DNA from: Xanthomonas sontii
GTDB taxonomy: Bacteria; Pseudomonadota; Gammaproteobacteria; Xanthomonadales; Xanthomonadaceae
Assembly (NCBI RefSeq): GCF_040529055.1
Contig: NZ_CP132342.1
Location: 4,955,585 to 5,019,584, forward strand
DNA: 64,000 bases
Direction of reading: 5' to 3'
Numbering within the stretch: the first letter of the stretch is position 1; each line of letters opens with the position of its first letter. Shown one piece after another: positions 9,036 through 21,100 of the stretch. Made by a program: the position numbers and the translations under genes. Below the pieces are notes generated by a model. That model was not told the DNA's origin. It ran no database searches and worked only from the letters and a program-made list of their open reading frames with translations.

Positions 9036-9249
9036 TCAGGGCGCCGGGAATGGGGAAACGGGAATGGGGAATGGAAACGTCAACAGCGCAAGCGTAGCGC
9101 TTCTGACCATTCCCGATTCTCCATTCTCCATTCCCGCCTCAGCCATATAGGTGCCGGGAGTGGGGAAACGGGAATGGGGAATGGGAACGCCAAAGGCGCC
9201 AGCTAGCACTTTCAACCATTCCCGATTCTCCATTCCCCATTCCCGTTTT
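9036..9249. repeat. Duplicated GGGAAT-type repeat block
   Basis: The spacer between glyA and nrdR holds two tandem copies of a unit of about 110 bp (9036-9140 and 9150-9247). Each starts with GGGAATGGGGAAACGGGAAT and ends with the complementary CCATTCCCGATTCTCCATT, so each copy can fold into a long hairpin of its own. No reading frame of protein character is present. Confidence 0.85.
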
Positions 9250-10518
<1,269 letters not shown>

Positions 10519-10586
10519 CGGGTCTCCGGGGGCATGGACAGAAGGCAGACGACTAGTTTAAGCCCCGCGCGCGGCCGAGGGCGAAC

Positions 10587-10621
10587 CAAAACGCAGACGG
10601 CCTCCCGCAGGAGGCCGTCTG
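10587..10621 (-). terminator. Rho-independent terminator of the RcnB-like gene
   Basis: A perfect 12-bp stem CAGACGGCCTCC / GGAGGCCGTCTG with a 4-base loop spans 10594-10621. On the minus strand it is followed by CGTTTTGG, giving a short U tract. It lies just past the stop of the gene at 10640. Confidence 0.85.
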
Positions 10622-10639
10622 GCGATGCCGCAGCAGGGC

Positions 10640-11164
10640 TCAGCGGCCGCTGAGCACCAGGTCGGCGATGATGCCCGTGGCGATGGCGACCAGCAGCAGG
10701 TTGCCGGTGTCGTCGCGCACCCAGCGGTAGCCGTACGGCGGGCGCCGGACCTGATAACGGTCGTAGTCGTAGACCACGTAGTTCGGGCCGTAGTAGCGCT
10801 GGCCGCGCGCCCAGCGCGGCGGACCCGGGCGGTAGTAGACGACGTCGGGGCCGTTGCGATAGCCGTCACGGTAGCCGCGGTCGTAGGCGCGACGGGCGTC
10901 GCGGCGGTCGCGCTCACGGTCGCGCCAGTAGCGCTCGCGATCGGCGTCGCGGTAGCCGCGGTCGTACCAGCCGTGGTCGCGCGGACCCGGTCCCGGCGGC
11001 GGGGGCGGCGGCCCCGGAGGACCCGGAGGACCCGGAGGACCCGGCGGGCCCCAGCCCGGACCGGGACCCGGACCGCCCGGACCCCAGGCGAACGCGGGTG
11101 GCGCCATGAAACCCAGCGCCAGCGCGGACGAGAGGGCGATTGTGGCAATGCGTTTCATGTTCAT
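10640..11164 (-). CDS. RcnB-like periplasmic protein with Gly-Pro-rich linker
   Basis: 174 residues. A signal peptide (MKRIATIALSSALALGF.. to PAFA) is followed by a Gly/Pro tract (about residues 27-60, repeated GPP) and an Arg/Asp/Tyr-rich stretch (residues 62-105). The C-terminal region, YYGPNYVVYDYDRY..PPYGYRWVR and a final hydrophobic helix GNLLLVAIATGIIADLVL, matches the RcnB/YohN family layout. E. coli RcnB affects nickel/cobalt homeostasis, but a role here is not shown. The ATG at 11164 has GGAG upstream. The GPP tract is encoded by direct repeats of CCCGGAGGA that could expand or contract. Confidence 0.75.
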   Translation of the reverse strand: MNMKRIATIALSSALALGFMAPPAFAWGPGGPGPGPGWGPPGPPGPPGPPGPPPPPPGPGPRDHGWYDRGYRDADRERYWRDRERDRRDARRAYDRGYRDGYRNGPDVVYYRPGPPRWARGQRYYGPNYVVYDYDRYQVRRPPYGYRWVRDDTGNLLLVAIATGIIADLVLSGR

Positions 11165-11274
11165 GGCAACTCCGTCACGTGGTGTGGCGGTTGCATTTAG
11201 GCCGTTTTCGTCTGAACCGTCTCCTGCTGGAATCGGTTACGTATTCAGCTTCACGGATCGGGCTAGGAAAGCGT

Positions 11275-12198
11275 TCATCCAGCGGCATTTCCGGCCTGCG
11301 CGTGCAGGCGCAACAGCGCCGCCTGCGCCGTGTCATCGGCTGGCAAATAGACCACCAGACGGTTGCCGTTGCGCGGCGCCGACCACCAGTTGACCTGCTG
11401 CAGGCGCAACTCGCCTTCCTGCGGATGGCGGAAGCGCTTGAGCTGGTTCTCCACGCCGCGCACCTCGCGCCGCTGCCGCCACAGCGCATCGAACTCGGGA
11501 GAGGCCGCGCGGTAGCGCGCCAGCAGCGCCTCCCATTCCGGCTCGCCCAGGTGTTCGGCCATCGCCGCGCGCAGCAACGCCACCATGTGCTGCAGCACGT
11601 CCTGGCGATCGAGCAATGCGTCGCGCCAGCGCGGATTGGTGAAGGCCTGATAGACGCAGTTGCGGTCGGCGTCCGCCAGGTCGGCCAGGGTCACACCCAT
11701 CAGGCGCTCGAAGGCCGGGTTGGCGCCGAGGATGTCGAAGCGCGGGGTCTGCAGCATTGCCGGCCACGGGCCGAGCTGGTCCAGCAGCATGCGCCCGGTG
11801 CCGGTCAGGCGTTGGCACGGCGGTGGCGCCAGGGCGGTCGTGCCGCCCACGCCGGCCAGCGCCAGCACGTGCGCGGTTTCGACCTCCGAACACTGCAGGG
11901 CGCGGGCGATGGCGGTCAGCACGCGCGCCGAGGCGCGGACCGGGCGCCCCTGCTCCAGCCAGGTGTACCAGGTCACGCCGACATCGGCGAGCAAGGCCAC
12001 TTCCTCGCGGCGCAGGCCGGGGGTGCGGCGCCTGCCGCCGCGCGGCAGCGCCAGCCGCGCCGGGTCCAGGCTCTCGCGGCGGGCGCGCAGGAAGGCGCCC
12101 AGCGCGCGGGCACGCTCGCTGGCCAGAGCCGGGCCCGACGCAGCAGGCGCGACCGCCCGCTCCGGCCTGGAGGTGGAATGCGCGAGGTCCAGTTGCAT
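11275..12198 (-). CDS. XRE-family regulator with MmyB-like ligand-binding domain
   Basis: 307 residues. The N-terminal half has the helix-turn-helix of this family: TPGLRREEVALLADVGVTWYTWLEQGR near residues 60-90. The C-terminal half has the PAS-like MmyB domain (WPAMLQTPRFDILGANPAF.., ending in HPQEGELRLQQ and a LVVYLPAD strand). Start at ATG 12198 is favoured by GGAGAAG 8 nt upstream; an in-frame GTG at 12210 is possible. It is divergent from the MFS exporter at 12374 and is probably its repressor; the ligand is unknown. Confidence 0.85.
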   Translation of the reverse strand: MQLDLAHSTSRPERAVAPAASGPALASERARALGAFLRARRESLDPARLALPRGGRRRTPGLRREEVALLADVGVTWYTWLEQGRPVRASARVLTAIARALQCSEVETAHVLALAGVGGTTALAPPPCQRLTGTGRMLLDQLGPWPAMLQTPRFDILGANPAFERLMGVTLADLADADRNCVYQAFTNPRWRDALLDRQDVLQHMVALLRAAMAEHLGEPEWEALLARYRAASPEFDALWRQRREVRGVENQLKRFRHPQEGELRLQQVNWWSAPRNGNRLVVYLPADDTAQAALLRLHAQAGNAAG

Positions 12199-12318
12199 CG
12201 TCTTCTCCACTTTTGCTGTCCGCCCGTGCCCGACGACGCCACGTCGACAGGCGGCGCAGGCGTGCTCTGTAGACGGCGCCCCGACGCGACCGTCCGGGAC
12301 ACCAGGGAGGCAGCGCCA

Positions 12319-12359
12319 GTACCAGGATAAATGAGTCCTTGTACCAGTTTATCGACTCA
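12319..12359. promoter_or_regulatory. Candidate operator between regulator and MFS exporter
   Basis: In the 175-bp divergent spacer, GTACCAG occurs twice exactly 22 bp apart (12319 and 12341), about two helical turns. Two inverted pairs are interlaced with them: GATAAA at 12326 with TTTATC at 12348, and TGAGTC at 12332 with GACTCA at 12354, each with a 16-bp gap. The site ends 15 bp before the exporter ATG, so bound regulator would block it. Confidence 0.5.
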
Positions 12360-12373
12360 CCATACTGCGCGCC

Positions 12374-13846
12374 ATGACCACACCCTCCCCCGCCTCCGCC
12401 ATGCCCGCCACCACCCCCACCCTGAGCCACCGCGGCCTCGGCATCCTGCTGATCGGGCAGATGCTGCCGCTGATCGATTTCTCCATCCTCAATGTCGCGC
12501 TTGGCTCGATCGCCCAGACGCTGCACGCGTCGGCGACCCAGCTGGAGCTGATCGTGGCCGTCTACGGCGTCGCCTTCGCGGTGGGCCTGGCGGCGGGCGG
12601 CCGGCTCGGCGACAACCTCGGGCGGCGCCGCGTGTTCGGTGCCGGCGTGCTGCTGTTCGGCCTGGCCTCGTTGCTGTGCGGGGTGGCCGGCTCGGTCCCG
12701 GCCCTGCTGGCCGGCCGCATCCTGCAGGGACTGGGGGCGGCGCTGGCGGTGCCGCAGATCCTGGCCACCATCCACGTCAGCCTGCACGGCAAGGCACACG
12801 CGCGGGCATTGGCGCTGTACGGCTCGCTGGGCGGTATCGCCTTCGTCATCGGCCAGGTGCTGGGTGGCTCGCTGGTCAGCGCGGACATCGCCGGATCCGG
12901 CTGGCGCAGCGTGTTTCTGATCAACCTGCCGTTCTGCCTGCTGGCGCTGGCCTGCCTGCGCGCCGTGCCGGAGACCCGCGCGGCACGGCGGATGCCGCCC
13001 GACCTGGCCGGCGCCGGGCTGCTGGGGCTGTTCCTGGCCTGCCTGCTGCTGCCGTTGGCGCTGGGCCCTGCCCTGCACTGGCCGCCGGCGTGCCTGGCGG
13101 TGCTGGCGGCCTGCCTGCCGCTGCTGGCGGCGCTGACCCGGGTCGAACTGTGGCAGGAACGCCGCGGACGGACGCCGTTGTTGCCGCCGGCCTTGTTGCG
13201 GCTGCCCAGCGTGCGCTTCGCGCTGCTGGTGGGCGGGGTGTTCTTCACCTGCTGGAGCGGTTTCATGTTCGTGCTGGCGCTGACCCTGCAGACCGGCGCC
13301 GGTCTCTCGCCGCTGCAGTCCGGCAATGCGTTCATCGTGCTGGGCGCGGCCTACTTCGCCTCTGCGCTGGTCAGCGCCCGCGTGGCGGCGCGCTGCGGCC
13401 CGGTGCCGACGCTACTGCTGGGCTGCATGGTGCAGATGCTGGGCCTGCTGGGGCTGGCCTGGACGCTGCACGCAGTGTGGCCGCATCCGGACGCGCGCAC
13501 TCTGGCCCCGGCGACGGCACTGATCGGCGCCGGCCAGGCCTGGATCGTGGCCAGCTTCTACCGCATCGGCCTGTCGCAGGTCCCCACCACGCATGCCGGC
13601 GCGGGCAGCGCCATGCTCTCCACCATCCTGCAGGCGGCCATGGGCCTGGGGCCGGCGGCGCTGGGTGCGATCTACGCTCACGCCCGCGGCGGCGGCAGCC
13701 TGGCCGCGATGCAGGCGGCGCTGACCAGCGAGTGGCTGGCGATGCTGCTGCTGGTGATCTGCGCACTGCTCTATCTGCGCCGGCAGCGCCGCGCAGGGGC
13801 CTCGTCGACGGCGAGCGCTGCGGCGCTGCCGCCGATCGCCGAGTAG
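12374..13846 (+). CDS. DHA2-family (14-TM) MFS drug/metabolite exporter
   Basis: 490 residues, strongly hydrophobic throughout, consistent with the 14-helix EmrB/QacA group. The sequence shows the family signature DFSILNVALGSIAQTL in helix 1, loop 2-3 GGRLGDNLGRRRVF, the GRILQGLGAAL segment of helix 4 and the motif C-like GGIAFVIGQVLGGSLV. Such proteins export drugs, dyes or metabolites with proton antiport. Its gene is divergent from the XRE/MmyB regulator, a common local-regulator arrangement. The substrate cannot be predicted. Confidence 0.88.
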   Translation: MTTPSPASAMPATTPTLSHRGLGILLIGQMLPLIDFSILNVALGSIAQTLHASATQLELIVAVYGVAFAVGLAAGGRLGDNLGRRRVFGAGVLLFGLASLLCGVAGSVPALLAGRILQGLGAALAVPQILATIHVSLHGKAHARALALYGSLGGIAFVIGQVLGGSLVSADIAGSGWRSVFLINLPFCLLALACLRAVPETRAARRMPPDLAGAGLLGLFLACLLLPLALGPALHWPPACLAVLAACLPLLAALTRVELWQERRGRTPLLPPALLRLPSVRFALLVGGVFFTCWSGFMFVLALTLQTGAGLSPLQSGNAFIVLGAAYFASALVSARVAARCGPVPTLLLGCMVQMLGLLGLAWTLHAVWPHPDARTLAPATALIGAGQAWIVASFYRIGLSQVPTTHAGAGSAMLSTILQAAMGLGPAALGAIYAHARGGGSLAAMQAALTSEWLAMLLLVICALLYLRRQRRAGASSTASAAALPPIAE

Positions 13847-13984
13847 CCCGCGCGGCACCACCCGCGCGTCTGCCGCCGCCACCGTGCGGCAACGATTGCC
13901 GGCGGCCGTCCGGCTATAATCCGCCATCCCTTTCGACGCCCTCCGGCCGCCGGCCGGCGGGCGCCCTGCGCCTTTGGAGCCGCC

Positions 13985-15646
<1,662 letters not shown>

Positions 15647-15674
15647 GCCGCAGCGCGTTTCTGGCAGCACCCGC

Positions 15675-15707
15675 CACGGCCCGCTTCGCGCGGGCCGTGC
15701 GCGTTTT
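15675..15707 (+). terminator. Rho-independent terminator after ettA
   Basis: The stem CACGGCCCGC / GCGGGCCGTG with a short TTCG-type loop spans 15675-15699 and is followed by CGCGTTTT. It starts 29 bp after the ettA stop. Confidence 0.8.
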
Positions 15708-15760
15708 GGCTGACTGTCGGGTGGGGCCGCTCTCCGGCTCCGGGAGTCTGCGGGAGTCGA

Positions 15761-15842
15761 CTGTCATACAGCGACGACACGCGAAGCGGTGCGCTTTCCG
15801 ATGGCGCAATGCGTCGGGACTGAAGTCCCTCCCACGGTGCAC
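15761..15842. repeat. Dispersed intergenic repeat, intact copy 1
   Basis: The copy runs from CTGTCATACAG through CGATGGCGCAATGCGTCGG to GGGACTGAAGTCCC and CTCCCACGGTGCAC. The GGGACTGAAGTCCC part is an almost perfect 14-bp palindrome. Matching copies lie at 41703-41783 (intact) and 16659-16722 plus 17931-17952 (split by an insertion sequence). The rest of the 342-bp gap between ettA and def (15708-15988) shows no gene. Confidence 0.85.
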
Positions 15843-15988
15843 CCGCCGAGTTCGTTGCAAGTCCCTGTGTCGCGATGGGCCTTACCGGTAAAACCGTCGC
15901 GACTGGAGCGCTCCCACAAGCGCGTGACAGTGCACGCATGCGGAAGTGACCGCTGGGCACGCATCGCCAACGCGGGGGCATCCCGGCA

Positions 15989-16504
15989 CTACAGGTCGTA
16001 GGACAGCACGTCCTCGAAACCGAACCTGTCGAAGTCGCGGATGCGCGAGGGATACAGGCGGCCGATCAGGTGGTCGTGCTCGTGCTGCACCACGCGGGCG
16101 TGGAAACCCTCGGCCTCGCGCTGCAGCGGGGTGCCGTCCGGCAGCACGCCGCGGTAGCGGATGTGCCGGTAGCGCGGAATCACCGCGCGCAGCCCGGGAA
16201 TGGACAGGCAGCCTTCCCAGCCGTCCTCCAGGTCGTCGGACAGCGGCTCGATCTCCACGTTGGCCAGGGCGGTGCGCGGTACCGGCGGCGCATCCGGATA
16301 GCGGTCGCTGCGCTCGAAGCCGAACACCATCAGTTGCAGGTCCACCGCGATCTGCGGCGCGGCCAGGCCGACGCCGCGCGCGGCGTCCATGGTCTCGAAC
16401 ATGTCGGCGACCAGCGCATGCAGTTGCGCGCTGCCGAAATCGGTGACCGGCGGCGCCTGGCGCAGCAGACGCGGGTCGCCCATGCGGATGATGTCGCGGA
16501 TCAT
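15989..16504 (-). CDS. def: Peptide deformylase
   Basis: 171 residues. It removes the formyl group from nascent N-terminal methionine. All three family motifs are present: GVGLAAPQ at 44-51, EGCLS at 97-101 (metal cysteine C99) and HEHDH at 141-145 (metal histidines and catalytic glutamate). The ATG at 16504 has AGGAG 8 nt upstream. It stands alone on the minus strand without fmt beside it, so it may be a second deformylase copy. Confidence 0.95.
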   Translation of the reverse strand: MIRDIIRMGDPRLLRQAPPVTDFGSAQLHALVADMFETMDAARGVGLAAPQIAVDLQLMVFGFERSDRYPDAPPVPRTALANVEIEPLSDDLEDGWEGCLSIPGLRAVIPRYRHIRYRGVLPDGTPLQREAEGFHARVVQHEHDHLIGRLYPSRIRDFDRFGFEDVLSYDL

Positions 16505-16658
16505 GTGCGGACTCCTGGCAGTGGGGAATGGCCGCGATTATCCGCCGTGGCGGCGACGCGTGCAGCGCGGGCCGCGGCCTCCCCTGCCCCGACTGCGACA
16601 CACCGCGGTGCAATCCCCGTGTTGCGGCAAAGCGCTTGGCGAATTCTGCAGGTGCGAA

Positions 16659-16722
16659 CTGTCATGCAGCCGCGACGCGCGACGTGGCGCGCTTGCCGAT
16701 GGCGCAATGCGTCGGGACTGAA
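16659..16722 (+). repeat. Left half of dispersed repeat copy 2, interrupted by the IS
   Basis: CTGTCATGCAGCCGCGACG.. runs to CGTCGGGACTGAA at 16722, where the insertion element begins. The remainder of the repeat resumes at 17931 as TGAAGTCCCTCCCACCG. The spacer from 16505 to 16658 has no recognisable feature. Confidence 0.85.
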
Positions 16723-17930
16723 GGGCACCTCTAAAAACCCCGCCTTTGGCATCATTGGTCTGGAGAACACGCCGAGGACGCCACGATGATCAGCCTGTTT
16801 GCCGGCCACGAACGCGAAGCCAAGCGGCAGCAGATCGGCGATCCTCTGGCTCTGCTGTCACGGCATATCGACTTTGCCGGGATTGCTCACGTCGTAGACG
16901 CGAAGCTGTCCTTGGGTACTGGCAAGCGCGGTGGCCGTCCGGCTTGGCCGACGCAGGTGATGATCAAGCTGCTGCTGTTGCAGCAGTTGTACAACCTCTC
17001 CGACGATGCGCTGGAGTACCAGGTGCTGGATCGGCGCAGCTTCCAGCAATTCCTCGGACTGGAACACAGCGGCAAGGTGCCCGACGCCAAGACGATCTGG
17101 GTGTGGCGCGAACGGCTCAAGACCAAGGATCTGATGGGCGACATCAGCGCGGCGATCGGTGAGCAATTGCAACGTGCCGGGTTCATTGCCCGCGGCGGTC
17201 AGATCATCGACGCCAGCATCGTCAGCGCTCCGATCCAGCGCAACACGCGCGAAGAGAACGCGCAGATCAAGCAGGGCGATGACGTCGGCCAGGACTGGAG
17301 CGATGCCAAGCGTGCGCAGAAGGATATGCAGGCACGTTGGACCAGGAAGCATGGGGTGGCGTTCTACGGCTACAAGCTGCACGCCAGCACGGACCGTCGC
17401 TGGGGCTTCATCCGCCGCTACGACGTGAGCGCGGCCAACGTGCACGACAGCCGTCACTTCGAGCAGGTGCTGGACCCGGACAACACCGGCCGCACGGTAT
17501 GGGCCGATAGCGGGTATGCCGATGCAGCGCGGGAAGCAGACCTGAAAAGGCGTGGTTACCGCCCCGCGATCCAACATCAAGGGCATGCGCGCAAGCCCTT
17601 GAGCGAGGCAGCAAAGCGCCGGAACCGTCGAATTGCCAAGGATCGGGTGTTCGGCGAGCACCCGTTTGCGCGCTTGGCCCAACAAGGCGGCAAGTTCGTA
17701 CGCTGCATCGGCTTGGCGCGGGCAAAGGTGGTGATCGGGCTGAAGGTCGCCAGCCATAACGTGATGCGGCTGGCACGGCTACAGGAGCGGGCCATGGCGC
17801 CAGCGTGATCGGCTGAGGTAGCCCAGCGGCCACCTCAGCCTCCCAACCACCACGATCAGGCGCCGCTCTGGTGCCGTTGCGACAGATGCTACCCCTGGCT
17901 CCAGGTCGTGGCAGGTTGTTCGAGGTGCCC
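16723..17930 (+). mobile_element. Complete IS5-family insertion sequence, about 1.2 kb
   Basis: The element is bounded by inverted repeats that begin GGGCACCTC on the left (16723) and end GAGGTGCCC on the right (17930). Extended inward, roughly 16 of 18 positions match. The 4 bp TGAA is found on both sides (16719-16722 and 17931-17934), a target duplication of the size expected for the IS5 family. Removing the element and one TGAA restores the dispersed repeat exactly. One intact transposase gene lies inside. Confidence 0.92.
16786..17808 (+). CDS. IS5-family transposase
   Basis: 340 residues, apparently intact. It starts 63 bp inside the left inverted repeat. The N-terminal DUF772-like region includes the segment GRPAWPTQVMIKLLLLQQLYNLSDDALEYQV; the DDE catalytic core shows IIDASIV (first Asp), VWADSGYAD (second Asp) and a C-terminal Glu, probably in VFGEHPF with the downstream lysine/arginine helix. 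Overall it resembles IS1478-like elements of Xanthomonas; the exact IS name needs a database match. Nothing suggests inactivation. Confidence 0.9.
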   Translation: MISLFAGHEREAKRQQIGDPLALLSRHIDFAGIAHVVDAKLSLGTGKRGGRPAWPTQVMIKLLLLQQLYNLSDDALEYQVLDRRSFQQFLGLEHSGKVPDAKTIWVWRERLKTKDLMGDISAAIGEQLQRAGFIARGGQIIDASIVSAPIQRNTREENAQIKQGDDVGQDWSDAKRAQKDMQARWTRKHGVAFYGYKLHASTDRRWGFIRRYDVSAANVHDSRHFEQVLDPDNTGRTVWADSGYADAAREADLKRRGYRPAIQHQGHARKPLSEAAKRRNRRIAKDRVFGEHPFARLAQQGGKFVRCIGLARAKVVIGLKVASHNVMRLARLQERAMAPA

Positions 17931-18185
17931 TGAAGTCCCTCCCACCGTGCACCCAGCCAGCGTAGCGCGCATTCCGTCACGCGTGGTTCCGCAGCGCCGT
18001 GGGCCATCCGCCGAGATGGATGTGCACACGTGACGCCCGCCTGACGTCGCTCCCACAGGGATGCGCTGGGCATCCTTGTGGGAGGGACTTCAGTCCCGAC
18101 GACGGAGGGTGTCAGTCGGGTTTCGGTGCCGCTTATCGCGGCTGTAAGACAGTTGACGTGCGCCGGTCTCCGCGCGGCACGCGCC
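17931..18185. repeat. Dispersed repeat fragments between IS and bcsC
   Basis: The right half of the split repeat (17931-17952) is followed by further pieces: CGTCGCTCCCACAGGGATG near 18045 and, inverted, TGTGGGAGGGACTTCAGTCCC near 18079-18099. A GTAAGACAGTTGACG fragment at 18145-18159 resembles the inverted start of the same family. No gene is seen; the bcsC stop follows at 18186. Confidence 0.75.
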
Positions 18186-21100
18186 CTACTCCGGCACGTA
18201 CGGCGAGGCCAGCACCTGCGGGCGGCGGCCGAGGCCGGCGCCGAGCCGGTCGAGCACGAAACGCACGTAGAGGTTGGTACTGAACTGGGTGTAGTCGCGG
18301 GCGTTGTTGAACAGCAGGCGGCCGCCCAGGAACAGTTGCGGGGCGATCTGCCATTCGGCCGCGCCGGCGATGTTGTAGGACATGCCGGTCTTGCTCTGCC
18401 CGGCGTAGACCGGCGCGACGTAGCGGTCGGTCAGGCCCAGCAGCGCGGCCAGCGAGGCGGCGTCGTAGGCGGCCTGCTGCATCTGCGCGCTGGTCGGGAA
18501 GTACGGGCTATCGTCGCTGCGGAAATGCTGCACGCCGACGCTGGCGTCCACGCTCCAGTTGACCGTGCGCCCGGCGGTGCGGCCGCTCCAGTGCACCGGG
18601 AAGCCCAGGTCCACGTAGTCCTGCGGGCTGAAATAGCCGCCCTGGCCGTAGGTGTAGCCGCCCAGGTTCTTGTCGTACTGCATCGCGGTCAGGTTGAGGC
18701 CGGCGGTCAGCGACTGGTTCTCGGTGTCCAGCGCGTGCACGTACACGCCCAGGTCGACCTGGCGGTGGTCGTTGCTGGCGACGTTGCGGCCGACCAGGCG
18801 GTCGGCACTGACGCTGGCGTAGCCGCCGAGCAGGCCGTTGTCGAGGGTGGCCGACAGGCGCAGGCCGTTGCTGGTCACGCCGCCCCAGCCGAGTCCGGCG
18901 CGGCCGTCGTCGACGCCGCCGAAGGACAGCAGGCTGTCGCTGACCGCGCGGCGGAACACCTGGCCGGAATAGGTGAGGTTGTCGCCGGCCTGGCCGCGGT
19001 AACCGACGCCACCGACGATGCGGCGCTCGGGGAAGCCGACCGGGGTGCTGCCCAGGTCGGCGCTGAAGCCACCGTTCTTGTAGGTCACCGCCATGCCGAC
19101 GCCGCGCGCGTCCTGGTCCATGCGCCGCGCGCCGTTGCCGTTGGCGGCCATGGTGTACAGCGCCTGGCTGAAGCCGGCCGGGGTCAGCGCCGCGGCGGTG
19201 GGGTTGGCGGCGAGGTTGCGGAAGCGGGCGATGTCGGCGGCGCTGAGGTCGGCGCTGCGCGAGGCGTCGCCGAGGATGGCGCTGGCCAGCGTGCCGATCG
19301 CGGTGTCGGCGGCGGTGTTGCCGAGCAGGAACGCCGACAGCGGCTCGGCGTACAGCGCCTGCAGCGCTGCCGCCTCGCGCTGCGCGTTGGTCAGCGCCGG
19401 GTCGGTGTCGTTGAACAGCTTGTTGTACAGCCCGGTGTTGACCGCATAGGTGCGCAGCGCGTTGCGGGTGGCGTTGCTGTTGCCCTCGGTGAGCAGCAGT
19501 TGGTACAGGTCGCTGCCGACCAGGCTGTCGATCGGCGTGCGGTCGGCGGCCAGGGCATCGCCCATCGCCGCGGCCGGGCCGGCGCCGAAGCGGCTGGCGG
19601 TGGCGTAGCCGGTGCCGAGCGTGCCGGCGTCGAGCAGGGTCGGAGTGAGGTCGACCTGCAGCTTGCCCTCGCCCACCGCGAACTCGCCGTGCAGCGGCAC
19701 TTCCAGATCGCGCAGCCGGCCCAGGCCGGCCTCGCCGTCGCGGGCGCGGTAGCTGGCGCCGGTGGCGAGGCTGTCGCTGTTCTCGGCCTGCACCTCGCGC
19801 AGTTCGTCGAGCACGGTTGAACCGCCGCCGGCGCTGGCCGGCGCGGCGGGCTGGCGCAGGGACGCACGCGGCGCCGCGGCCAGCAGCCCGTCGTCGGGCA
19901 GGTCGCGCGGCACGCTGCGGGCGGTGCTGCGCTGACCCGGCACCGGCAACGCGGCCAGGGCCACGCCGACGGCGCTGGCGCTGGCCGGCGGCGGCAGGTC
20001 GTCGCCGGCGGCCACGGCCGGCGCGGACGCCGGCAGCGCGGACGCTGCGTAGGCCGGGGCCGGCACGCCGCCGCCGAGGCGGTCGGACACCACCGCGGCG
20101 CTGCGCGGCATGCGTCCGTTCATGCCGGCGAACGGATTGAGCGGGCGCCCGGCAGCGGCGTAGGACGCCGGGCCGTTGGCGGCCGGCAGGCCGTTGTCGT
20201 ACTGGCCCGCCTCGCGCGCCTGCGCCGCCAGTGCGGCACGGAAGTAGCTCTCGGCCTTGCGGTTCTTGCCGGCGCTGCGGTACACGCGGCCGGCGGCGCC
20301 AAGCACCTGCGGCGAATCCGGCGCCTGCGCCAGCGCGCGCTGCAGGTAGTCCTCGGCGCTGTGCAGGTCGCGCAGCGCGGCGGCGGTGTTGGCCGCGGCG
20401 ATCAGCGTGTCCAGGTCGTTGGGCGACTGCTGCAGTTGCTGCTGATACAGCACCAGCGCCTGGCGCTGGTCGCCGGCGGCGGCGTACAGCCGCGCCAGCG
20501 CGGCCACCGCCTGCGGATCCTGGTTCTGCTGCGCCAGCAGCGGCGCCAGCGCGTCGTAGGCGGCTTCGAGGTTGCCGAGTTCGCGCAGGGCATCGACCTG
20601 GCGCAGCACGTAGCCGCTGCGCAGCGCCTGGTAGCGGCGCTGCTGCTCGGCGCTCATGTCGCTGTCGCGCAGCTGGCGCAGGGTCGCCGCCAGTTCCGCG
20701 TCCTGGTGCGCGCGCAGCAGCACGCCGGCGTATTGCAGGCGCGCCTCGGTGGAGGGGTTCTGCGCGACCAGGCGCTGCGCCAGGGTCAGCGCGCGCTGGT
20801 TGCTGCCGATGTCGGCATAGGCGCCGGCCATCGCCGCCAGCAGTGCCGGCTGTTCCAGCGCGTCGCCCAGCGCGGCCTCGGTGCGGCCCAGCAGCAACTG
20901 CGCTTCGCCACCGCGGCCCTGCTGCTGCAGCAGGCGCGCCGTGGCCGCCTGCTGTTCGACCCAGGCGGTGTTGCGCAGCGCGCTCATCTCGGCGGTGCGG
21001 GCATTGGCCGGAATGCGTTCCAGGCTGGCGTAGGCGCTGGCCCAGTCGCCGCGTTCCTGCGCCAGCAGCGCATTGGCGTACAGCGCCTCGGGCATGTCGC

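Noticed and set aside
13896..13920. Full sigma-70 promoter before ettA
   Set aside because: TATAAT is present, but the nearest TTG-type hexamer is only 13 bp away, so the pair is not convincing.
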